From: an uncultured Veillonella sp.
GTDB taxonomy: Bacteria; Bacillota; Negativicutes; Veillonellales; Veillonellaceae
Length of the DNA: 6,797 nucleotides
Assembly (NCBI GenBank): GCA_900552715.1
Contig: USAV01000097.1
Location: 1 to 6,797, forward strand
Direction of reading: 5' to 3'
Part shown: piece after piece, positions 1-4,877 of the stretch
How the letters are laid out: the number at the start of each line of letters is the position of its first letter
Numbering within the stretch: the first letter of the stretch is position 1
The notes under the pieces: model-generated
What the model was told of the DNA's origin: nothing
Database searches by the model: none
What the model saw: the letters and a program-made list of their open reading frames with translations, nothing else
Position numbers and translations under genes: made by a program

Positions 1-70
1 AATGATACGGCGACCACCGAGATCTACACTAGATCGCTCGTCGGCAGCGTCAGATGTGTATAAGAGACAG
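1..70 (+). other. Illumina Nextera i5 adapter (library artefact)
   Basis: This is synthetic sequence, not genome. Bases 1-29 are the Illumina P5 flow-cell sequence. Bases 30-37 (TAGATCGC) are the Nextera i5 index 501. Bases 38-51 (TCGTCGGCAGCGTC) are the Nextera read-1 primer segment, and 52-70 (AGATGTGTATAAGAGACAG) are the 19-bp Tn5 transposase mosaic end. The parts are in the exact library order with nothing missing. Genomic sequence begins at 71, so this edge is a tagmentation end carried into the assembly. Confidence 0.99.
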
Positions 71-90
71 ATATTATCGGAAGTAATTAT

Positions 91-120
91 ATAAAGAAAA
101 TTGGGCCTATATGGCCCAAT
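91..120 (-). terminator. Rho-independent terminator of the PAP2 gene
   Basis: An 8-bp perfect stem, ATTGGGCC (100-107) with GGCCCAAT (113-120), encloses a 5-nt loop. Read on the minus strand it is followed by TTTTCTTTAT. It lies about 35 bp past the stop codon of the PAP2 phosphatase gene and is the only feature between the adapter and that gene. Confidence 0.85.
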
Positions 121-154
121 CCCTTATGTTATATAGTTTTTTAGCTTATTAAGC

Positions 155-772
155 TTATTTGCGTTTAAATGTGTATGGTTCGTATTCTACATCATTATGA
201 CGGTTAGTCCACCAGTTCCAACCGATTCTTGCAAGCTTCCATGCAATGAAGCCTACGATAATGCCCAATACTAAGCCTGTTAATACATCTGTTGGATAAT
301 GTACAAATAGATATACTCTAGAAAATGCTACTACTAATGATCCAAGTAATGCTATAATTCCCAAATATCGCTTCTGAGGCGCTATTTGACTCAAGCCTAG
401 GTAAATGGTCATGGCTGATGCAAATGAACCAAAACTATGGCCTGACGGGAATGAATAACTATTTGCTTTTGGTAACGCAGACTCTAATGGTACTGTTACA
501 TTAGGAAAATCTACAAATGGTCTTAATCTAGCTACATGTGGTTTTAGACCTTGGTCACCGATGATTAATACAAATCCTAATGCAATTATTATAGCTACGC
601 CTAATACACGATATTTTTTCTGTAACATCAATAATAAGGCAATGACAATCCATAAGGCACCGCTGCCAGTAATTTTTGAAATAAATGCCATAATTGGTGT
701 TAAAAAACTATATACAAGATGGTCATGTACATAGAAGATCAAGGAGTGATCAAATTGTAAGATTGTGTCCAT
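155..772 (-). CDS. PAP2-family membrane phosphatase
   Basis: This is an integral membrane phosphatase of the PAP2 superfamily, 205 residues. The three family motifs are complete: KX6RP at K77-R84-P85, PSGH at 109-112, and SRX5HX3D at S151-R152-H158-D162. H112 and H158 would be the catalytic histidines. Hydrophobic stretches lie near residues 36-48, 55-72, 115-130, 136-150 and 163-179, as in small multi-pass PAP2 enzymes. Members of this class dephosphorylate undecaprenyl pyrophosphate (BcrC/PgpB-like) or phosphatidate and phosphatidylglycerol phosphate; motifs alone do not decide the substrate. The ATG is preceded by AGAGGAA (minus strand, 776-782) at good spacing. The gene has its own promoter and terminator, so it appears to be monocistronic. 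Its neighbour is also an envelope gene, which fits a cell-wall role, but that is inference. Confidence 0.93.
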   Translation of the reverse strand: MDTILQFDHSLIFYVHDHLVYSFLTPIMAFISKITGSGALWIVIALLLMLQKKYRVLGVAIIIALGFVLIIGDQGLKPHVARLRPFVDFPNVTVPLESALPKANSYSFPSGHSFGSFASAMTIYLGLSQIAPQKRYLGIIALLGSLVVAFSRVYLFVHYPTDVLTGLVLGIIVGFIAWKLARIGWNWWTNRHNDVEYEPYTFKRK

Positions 773-809
773 AGTTTCCTCTTCTACTTTTCTAAATGAT
801 AATTATTGA

Positions 810-843
810 GAATAGTTGAGGGTAGATTATATCCTCAATATTC
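810..843 (-). other. Imperfect hairpin in PAP2 gene leader
   Basis: GAATAGTTGAGG (810-821) can pair with CCTCAATATTC (833-843), with one bulged base. The same right arm can instead pair with TATTGAG at 804-810, so two exclusive folds exist in the predicted 5' leader. A TATAAT also lies in the loop on the minus strand (826-831), without a -35. It could be an alternative promoter, a leader structure or chance in AT-rich DNA. Confidence 0.3.
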
Positions 844-863
844 TTTATTGGATTTCCATATAC

Positions 864-892
864 ATTGTAATATGTATATATTGGTTTCTCAA
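864..892 (-). promoter_or_regulatory. Sigma-70-type promoter for PAP2 gene
   Basis: On the minus strand, TTGAGA (887-892) and TACAAT (864-869) are separated by exactly 17 bp. Transcription would begin near 857 and leave a leader of about 85 nt before the phosphatase ATG. It lies just downstream of the VanW gene's terminator hairpin, as expected for an independent unit. Confidence 0.65.
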
Positions 893-905
893 TTACGTTC
901 AAATA

Positions 906-949
906 ATAGCCTAAACTATTTATACATCATGGTCAATAGTTTAGGCTAT
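906..949 (-). terminator. Hairpin terminator of the VanW-domain gene
   Basis: A 15-bp perfect stem (906-920 with 935-949) encloses a 14-nt loop, about 19 bp past the stop codon of the VanW-domain gene. On the minus strand it is followed by TATTATTTG, a weak T-tract. The stem is AT-rich, so termination may be incomplete and some read-through into the PAP2 gene is possible. Confidence 0.65.
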
Positions 950-967
950 ATTTAATAAAATCTTTAA

Positions 968-2311
968 TTATGGTTTCTTTTTATCTGATTTTTTAGTTGA
1001 ACCTTCAGGTGGCATTGTTATGATCGTATCTACTGGGTCATATACAGATTCAAAGGAATCAGTTTGGGTTACCCAGTTACCATATGTTATGGTTCTATAC
1101 GTATTCATTGTTAGGCCTACATGCCCTTCTTGTACTTCTTTTTCTTTTAAAGACGGATCTACGCGTGTAATTGTCTTATTTGGTATTTCACTACGATCAC
1201 CAACTGAAATAGATACATTTTTAGGCTTGTCTTGAGCAGTACCTATAATATAGATGGTTAGTGTACCATGATTCATCACGCTGAGGATATAAATGGATTG
1301 CTGGTATGGATTTCTAAACTTAAAGTCTAAATAGCCCCATGCTACTGTAGCATCACGACCAGCTTGAATATATCCAACAGGTTCAAAGTGAGGTGTACGT
1401 TCTACAATATTCATGCCAGATAATAAGGCTGTATTAAAGATGGTAGAACTAACTTGGCAAATGCCACCACCAATACCTGGAACTAATTTGCCATCAATCA
1501 TTACCGGTGCATCATCATAGCCAGCCTCAGCAGTACGCTCGCCTACAACATCGTTAAAGGAGAATACTGCACCAGGCTTAATCAACGTACCATTGATTTT
1601 ATCAGATGCGAGTTGAATGTTATGTGTTCTGCTTTCATTATTTGGATCAAAATCTGTACTAAAGGATGCTAGAACTGTATTTAATGGTTTTAAATCAGAA
1701 TCAGTAACCTTAATAGTATTTTTTGTGGTAAATACCATAGATAGAGATGTAATGCTCTCTCCAGATTGTAATTGATCCTTAAGGTTTTGTAAGGTTGCAT
1801 CAATATCAATGCGTTTACCTTCTTTAGCAGGATGGAATACAACTTGACCATTCTCAATAGTTAGATATGCATCATGTCCTGGTGTATCAATTGATTTAGC
1901 CAGCTCTGTAAGGTAAGTTTTACTTTTTACCTCATCTAGCTTATATTGTGTTTGAAAATGTTGGCCATAATATAAGGCATTAAATCTATGTGAAAGTAAT
2001 GTCCACCAATCATCTTCATACCCATATGTAGAAATAGCTTTTACTACAGCCTCTGTATCTACTTGAATACCTAAATCATGATACGTAGCCTGTTGTTTTT
2101 TATTATTCCCCATATCAATGGATATAGTCTGTTGTGGTATTTTACTATTTAGTTCTTGTATTTGAGCTTGTAATTCACTCTTTGGTGTATTAGATAAATC
2201 AGTATCATTGTAAAATACGCCATACGATATATTTTCTGTTGGGATGTATGAGCAGCCGCTCGTACTCAGCAGGACAAGCATAGTCCCTAATATTATATAT
2301 TTTTTACTCAT
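968..2311 (-). CDS. VanW-domain putative lipoprotein
   Basis: This is an exported envelope protein of 447 residues. The N-terminus has a short basic start, a hydrophobic core (5-15) and STSGC ending at C20. That fits a lipoprotein signal, though T at -3 instead of L makes the lipobox weak. Residues ~75-215 look like the PG_binding_4 (YoaR-type) region. Residues ~216-360 form the VanW domain, with NGTLIKPGAVFSFND and the invariant GIGGGICQVSST at 279-290, including C285. Residues ~366-433 resemble a G5-type beta domain, followed by a lysine-rich tail. VanW domains have no settled biochemical role; the name comes from some vancomycin-resistance clusters, but most members, like this one, sit outside them. 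The ATG has GGGAGAG upstream (minus strand, 2323-2329), at rather long spacing. It is transcribed alone and divergently from the recombinase. Confidence 0.92.
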   Translation of the reverse strand: MSKKYIILGTMLVLLSTSGCSYIPTENISYGVFYNDTDLSNTPKSELQAQIQELNSKIPQQTISIDMGNNKKQQATYHDLGIQVDTEAVVKAISTYGYEDDWWTLLSHRFNALYYGQHFQTQYKLDEVKSKTYLTELAKSIDTPGHDAYLTIENGQVVFHPAKEGKRIDIDATLQNLKDQLQSGESITSLSMVFTTKNTIKVTDSDLKPLNTVLASFSTDFDPNNESRTHNIQLASDKINGTLIKPGAVFSFNDVVGERTAEAGYDDAPVMIDGKLVPGIGGGICQVSSTIFNTALLSGMNIVERTPHFEPVGYIQAGRDATVAWGYLDFKFRNPYQQSIYILSVMNHGTLTIYIIGTAQDKPKNVSISVGDRSEIPNKTITRVDPSLKEKEVQEGHVGLTMNTYRTITYGNWVTQTDSFESVYDPVDTIITMPPEGSTKKSDKKKP

Positions 2312-2351
2312 TGTATTATAAACTCTCCCAAATTAGTCATTATATTCTCTA

Positions 2352-2360
2352 ATTATAGCA
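2352..2360 (-). promoter_or_regulatory. Extended -10 promoter for VanW gene
   Basis: The minus strand reads TGCTATAAT, a perfect TATAAT (2352-2357) with the extended TGn motif (2358-2360). No convincing -35 sits 16-18 bp upstream. Transcription would start near 2345, giving a leader of about 34 nt. Confidence 0.65.
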
Positions 2361-2390
2361 TATAAGTACCTATTCTATGGTACAATTATA
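2361..2390. promoter_or_regulatory. Dyad between divergent promoters, possible operator
   Basis: TATAAGTACC (2361-2370) faces GGTACAATTATA (2379-2390) across 8 bp. The GTACC/GGTAC core is perfect and the outer TATAA/TTATA arms match after a 2-bp shift. It overlaps the recombinase -10 element and the likely upstream contacts of the VanW promoter. It could bind a dimeric regulator or the recombinase itself; no specific protein is indicated. Confidence 0.35.
2378..2386 (+). promoter_or_regulatory. Extended -10 promoter for recombinase gene
   Basis: TGGTACAAT is an extended -10 (TGn at 2378-2380, TACAAT at 2381-2386) without a clear -35. Transcription would start near 2392. That is just upstream of the ribosome binding region AGGGGTAAGGGTG (2402-2414) and the ATG at 2419. 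Confidence 0.55.
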
Positions 2391-2418
2391 TTGATATTTT
2401 TAGGGGTAAGGGTGAATT

Positions 2419-3429
2419 ATGTCAGAGTCTAAGGAACAACAAAAACATTTCTATTTGCGCAATAATGATGCGCTTATGAATAGTACCAAGTTGTCTATGA
2501 AAGCCAAACAAAGTATATTGCTGTCTAAGGCTGAAAATACTGTGGATGCTTACGAATCGGATTGGGACGATTTCGTACATTGGTGTACCTATCAAAAGGT
2601 ATCTTATTTTCCGGCTACACCAGAAACTATAGTGAACTATATTAATGATCTTGCTGATTATGCTAAGGCAAATACGATTTCTCGTCGTATTAGCGCTATA
2701 TCTGAGAATTATAATGCGTCTGGCCATCGGGATAATCCATGTATGGCACCTATCGTAAAACAAGCGTTACGGGGCATTAGACGTTTAAAAGGTACATTCC
2801 AACAAGGTAAGACACCAGTTCTATTAGAGGATATTGAAGATATTTTAGATTGTATGACCAAGCTAGATGTACCTGAATTACAACTATTACGTGATAAAGC
2901 TATTCTTTTAATCGGATTTATGGGTGCTTTTCGTCGTAGCGAAATTGCGTCTATTACAGTAGAACATCTTCAATTCTCTCCGCAAGGTGTTGAGATCTTT
3001 ATACCATCATCTAAAGCCGACCAAGAAGGTCAAGGTGCTGTAGTGGCGATTCCGCATCTATCTGGTTCTCCTTTAGACGCAGTTCGCGCCTTACAGCAAT
3101 GGTTACGTGCGTCTGGTATAACAGAAGGTCCTGTATTTAGAGGTTTTACTAAAAATATGTCGTTACGTAAAACAGCTATATCCGATAAGATGATTGCCGA
3201 AATTGTAAAGAAATATATTTCTCTTATCGGTCTTGATCCTGCCATGTATGGAGCTCATAGCTTGCGTCATGGCTTTGCAACGACTGCCGCAGCCTATGGT
3301 GTGGAAGAACGTAATATTATGAGACAAACACGCCACCATAGCGTAAATATGGTTCGTCGTTATATTAATGAAGCGAATAAGTTTGTAGACAACCCTATTT
3401 CAACAATCTTTGAAAAGCGATTTAGATAA
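2419..3429 (+). CDS. Tyrosine recombinase / site-specific integrase
   Basis: This is a DNA-breaking-rejoining enzyme of the tyrosine recombinase family, 336 residues. An alpha-helical SAM-like core-binding domain covers ~35-125 and the catalytic domain ~133-325. All catalytic positions are visible: R172 (GAFRRSEI), K199 (SSKAD hairpin), H280 and R283 (HSLRHG), H306, and nucleophile Y315 (MVRRYI). The enzyme should therefore be active. Length and the RHHSVNMVRRY ending fit phage- or plasmid-type integrases better than XerC/XerD (about 300 residues), so a housekeeping dif role is less likely. The ATG at 2419 has purine-rich ribosome binding sequence just upstream. It stands alone: no excisionase, relaxase or phage gene is near, and its base composition resembles its neighbours. 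A 27-bp tandem duplication starts inside its last codons. Its target site is unknown. Confidence 0.92.
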   Translation: MSESKEQQKHFYLRNNDALMNSTKLSMKAKQSILLSKAENTVDAYESDWDDFVHWCTYQKVSYFPATPETIVNYINDLADYAKANTISRRISAISENYNASGHRDNPCMAPIVKQALRGIRRLKGTFQQGKTPVLLEDIEDILDCMTKLDVPELQLLRDKAILLIGFMGAFRRSEIASITVEHLQFSPQGVEIFIPSSKADQEGQGAVVAIPHLSGSPLDAVRALQQWLRASGITEGPVFRGFTKNMSLRKTAISDKMIAEIVKKYISLIGLDPAMYGAHSLRHGFATTAAAYGVEERNIMRQTRHHSVNMVRRYINEANKFVDNPISTIFEKRFR

Positions 3430-3472
3430 CAACTATAAATCAGTTGATTTAGATAATAACTATAAATCGGTT
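3419..3472. repeat. 27-bp tandem duplication at recombinase stop
   Basis: Two adjacent 27-bp copies (3419-3445 and 3446-3472) differ at only two positions, C/T and A/G. The first copy covers the last codons and stop of the recombinase gene, so the stop codon context is duplicated. Each copy has inverted arms GATTTA and TAAATC (8-bp arms with one mismatch) around a roughly 7-bp centre, a layout like tyrosine-recombinase core sites. Simple slippage duplication is the plainer explanation. Confidence 0.85.
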
Positions 3473-3492
3473 AATACCATATAATAAACAAC

Positions 3493-3527
3493 AAAAAGCA
3501 GCTATCTCTATTGAGTAGCTGCTTTTT
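3493..3527. terminator. Bidirectional terminator, recombinase and LysM gene
   Basis: A 12-bp perfect stem, AAAAAGCAGCTA (3493-3504) with TAGCTGCTTTTT (3516-3527), encloses an 11-nt loop that can pair further (CTC with GAG). The A and T runs on either side supply a U-tract in both directions. It serves the plus-strand recombinase and the minus-strand LysM gene, which converge here. Confidence 0.9.
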
Positions 3528-3551
3528 CGTGTGGGTTACACCCATATATAT

Positions 3552-3860
3552 TTAGTTTTGAGCCACATAGTCCAAAGCTCTAACTGGACTATCAGTTTTA
3601 TGTGCTGGTACCTTTAAAACTGTACCAGGTACCAGTGTACCAGAATCACTGATGTTGTTAAGTTCTTTCATGGCATATACCATTTCACGAACATCCATAT
3701 CTTTATGAGCTGTACGAGCTGCAATATCCCACATTGTATCGCCTGCTTGTACCTTTACTTCGCGTACTGCATGTGTATTTACATCTGTTACAGGGTTTGT
3801 CATATTATAACCAAATAATACTGTTAAGCACATTCCTAGCATCATTAATATATTTTTCAT
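3552..3860 (-). CDS. yneA: YneA-like SOS cell-division inhibitor (LysM protein)
   Basis: This is a 102-residue protein with an N-terminal hydrophobic segment (~4-20, membrane anchor or uncleaved signal) and one LysM domain (~34-85: VKVQAGDTMWDIA ... LVPGTVLKVP), followed by a short tail. Size, architecture and position divergent from lexA match Bacillus YneA (about 103 residues), which is made during the SOS response and halts septation until DNA is repaired. The start at 3858-3860 is chosen because GAGGT precedes it at good spacing and the SOS promoter at 3921-3950 would start RNA near 3914. The frame stays open to 3974, but that longer version would begin upstream of the promoter and lacks a signal-like N-terminus. 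It ends at the bidirectional terminator. The LysM call is firm; the YneA role is inferred from synteny and LexA boxes. Confidence 0.8.
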   Translation of the reverse strand: MKNILMMLGMCLTVLFGYNMTNPVTDVNTHAVREVKVQAGDTMWDIAARTAHKDMDVREMVYAMKELNNISDSGTLVPGTVLKVPAHKTDSPVRALDYVAQN

Positions 3861-3896
3861 CTCATACCTCACATTTATATCGAACATAATATCTGA

Positions 3897-3908
3897 GAAC
3901 ATTTGTTT
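3897..3908. promoter_or_regulatory. LexA box 1 (near-consensus)
   Basis: GAACATTTGTTT matches the Gram-positive LexA operator GAAC-N4-GTTC at seven of eight fixed positions. It lies just downstream of the predicted start of the yneA-like transcript, where bound LexA would block early elongation. Confidence 0.6.
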
Positions 3909-3920
3909 GTTTACATGCAT

Positions 3921-3950
3921 ATGATAGCACACGAACGAATGTTCGGTCAA
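3921..3950 (-). promoter_or_regulatory. SOS promoter of yneA-like gene
   Basis: On the minus strand, TTGACC (3945-3950) and TATCAT (3921-3926) are spaced 18 bp apart, with an extended TGC before the -10. The perfect LexA box fills the spacer between the two elements. The leader to the ATG at 3860 would be about 54 nt. Confidence 0.75.
3932..3945. promoter_or_regulatory. LexA box 2 (perfect consensus)
   Basis: CGAACGAATGTTCG agrees at every fixed position with the Bacillus-type LexA (DinR) operator CGAAC-N4-GTTCG. It sits between the -35 and -10 of the yneA-like promoter, an ideal repression site, and about 24 bp upstream of the lexA -35. Confidence 0.92.
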
Positions 3951-3958
3951 GAGTTTTA

Positions 3959-3970
3959 GAACAAATGTTT
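3959..3970. promoter_or_regulatory. LexA box 3 (near-consensus)
   Basis: GAACAAATGTTT matches GAAC-N4-GTTC with one change. Its last two bases are the first two of the lexA -35 (TTGCAA, 3969-3974), so LexA bound here would repress its own gene. Confidence 0.72.
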
Positions 3971-3997
3971 GCAAAAACTTTTAAAATTGCCTATAAT
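3969..3997 (+). promoter_or_regulatory. Promoter of lexA
   Basis: TTGCAA (3969-3974) and a perfect TATAAT (3992-3997) are 17 bp apart. Transcription would begin near 4004, leaving a leader of about 109 nt before the GTG start. LexA box 3 overlaps the -35 element. Confidence 0.8.
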
Positions 3998-4003
3998 AGG
4001 TAT

Positions 4004-4025
4004 ATAAGATAAGTAATTATCTTAT
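4004..4025 (+). other. 5'-terminal hairpin of lexA mRNA
   Basis: A perfect 9-bp inverted repeat, ATAAGATAA (4004-4012) with TTATCTTAT (4017-4025), encloses GTAA, a GNRA-type tetraloop in RNA. It begins at the predicted lexA transcription start and is followed by GTTTTTATT. It may protect the 5' end of the mRNA or act as a weak early terminator. The rest of the leader (4026-4100) is AT-rich with no other structure seen. Confidence 0.5.
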
Positions 4026-4112
4026 GTTTTTATTATATAGTACGAAATGAGTAAATTTTTCCACATATATATTAATATTATTTTGACATTACATTGACTA
4101 TGGAGGTTCATC

Positions 4113-4784
4113 GTGAGACGCCCTGCTACAGATATTAATACTAAACAGCGCCGTATATTAGATTTTATTAAGGACTCATTACATAATGAATATCGTTGTC
4201 CTACTGTTCGAGAAATCTGTACCCATGTAGGCCTTAGTTCTACTTCTACTGTGCAATCTCATTTGAATGCTCTTGAAAAGTTTGGTTATATTAAACGGGA
4301 TCCTAATAAAAATCGTGCTATTACAGTACTAGAGGATACAAAACCTTCTATTTCTGTAGATGGTAATGAAACATCAAGTTCTGATAATTTTGAGTTCTTA
4401 GGGGCTGGTTTAAAACAAGTTCCTCTTATTGGCACTGTACAAGCAGGTATGCCTATTACAGCAGTAGAAAATTTAGAATCTACTCTTACATTACCTGTTC
4501 AATTAACTGGTGATTCTGACTGCTTTTTACTACGCGTTCAAGGCGAATCCATGATGAATATTGGTATGTATGAAGGTGATATGCTCATTGTACGCCATCA
4601 AAATACGGCTAATAATGGTGATGTTGTTGTGGCACGTATTGATGACGAAGCTACAGTAAAACGTTTTTATAAAGAAAATGGACATATTCGTTTGCAACCT
4701 GAGAATGATAATTTTGATCCTATTATTGTAGATGACTGTCATATTGAAGGTCTTGTCATTGGTCTTGTACGAGACAGAATATAG
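4113..4784 (+). CDS. lexA: LexA, SOS transcriptional repressor
   Basis: This is the master repressor of the SOS regulon, 223 residues. RecA filaments on single-stranded DNA trigger its self-cleavage and release target genes. The N-terminal winged helix-turn-helix covers ~8-73 (PTVREICTHVGLSSTSTVQSHL contains the recognition helix). The cleavage site is A111-G112 (VQAGMP). The Ser-Lys dyad is S146 (GESMMNIG) and K183 (ATVKRF) in the S24 peptidase domain, ~103-220. At 223 residues it is longer than the usual 200-207, the excess being a Ser/Asn/Asp-rich linker at ~75-98. It starts with GTG; TGGAGG (4101-4106) lies 6 bases upstream and no better in-frame start fits. It diverges from the yneA-like gene and shares three LexA boxes with it, so it should be autoregulated. 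Confidence 0.97.
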   Translation: MRRPATDINTKQRRILDFIKDSLHNEYRCPTVREICTHVGLSSTSTVQSHLNALEKFGYIKRDPNKNRAITVLEDTKPSISVDGNETSSSDNFEFLGAGLKQVPLIGTVQAGMPITAVENLESTLTLPVQLTGDSDCFLLRVQGESMMNIGMYEGDMLIVRHQNTANNGDVVVARIDDEATVKRFYKENGHIRLQPENDNFDPIIVDDCHIEGLVIGLVRDRI

Positions 4785-4786
4785 AA

Positions 4787-4820
4787 AAAACCGGCAACTT
4801 ATGGTTGTCGGTTTTCTATT
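4787..4820 (+). terminator. Rho-independent terminator of lexA
   Basis: A 12-bp stem with one G-U pair, AAAACCGGCAAC (4787-4798) with GTTGTCGGTTTT (4804-4815), encloses loop TTATG. It is followed by CTATT, and the stem itself ends in TTTT. It starts 3 bp after the lexA stop codon, so lexA is monocistronic. Confidence 0.87.
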
Positions 4821-4835
4821 ATACTTAAGACTTGT

Positions 4836-4869
4836 AAAAAAAAACAGAAGCTATATTAAATAGCTCCTG
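4836..4869 (-). terminator. Rho-independent terminator of asd-dapA
   Basis: On the minus strand, CAGGAGCTAT and ATAGCTTCTG form a 10-bp stem with one G-U pair (4860-4869 with 4845-4854) around a 5-nt loop. A run of nine T (4836-4844) follows. It begins 9 bp past the dapA stop codon and stands back to back with the lexA terminator. Confidence 0.92.
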
Positions 4870-4877
4870 CTTTTATT

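Noticed and set aside
52..70. Tn5 mosaic end as a natural transposon end
   Set aside because: It is preceded by P5, an index and the Nextera primer segment, which occur together only in a sequencing library.
1020..1235. Plus-strand open frame opposite the VanW gene
   Set aside because: It lies wholly within a well-supported gene on the other strand and shows no recognisable domain. The same holds for minus-strand frames at 2422-2763, 3030-3245 and 4530-4742 and the plus-strand frame at 5206-5424.
968..2311. VanW gene as vancomycin resistance
   Set aside because: No vanR, vanS, vanH, vanA/B or vanX-like genes are present. The domain is common in bacteria outside resistance clusters.
2419..3472. 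Integrated phage or conjugative element
   Set aside because: Only the recombinase is present. The flanking genes are ordinary core-type genes and no pair of flanking attachment repeats was found, only the adjacent tandem copies.
3861..3974. Longer N-terminus of the LysM protein starting at 3974
   Set aside because: It would start inside the lexA -35, span the LysM gene's own promoter and all three LexA boxes, and bury the signal-like segment. The start at 3860 has a good ribosome binding site.
4083..4088. TTGACA just upstream of lexA as a second -35
   Set aside because: The matching -10 would fall at about 4106-4111, inside the ribosome binding site and start region, where the sequence is GTTCAT-like and not a -10.
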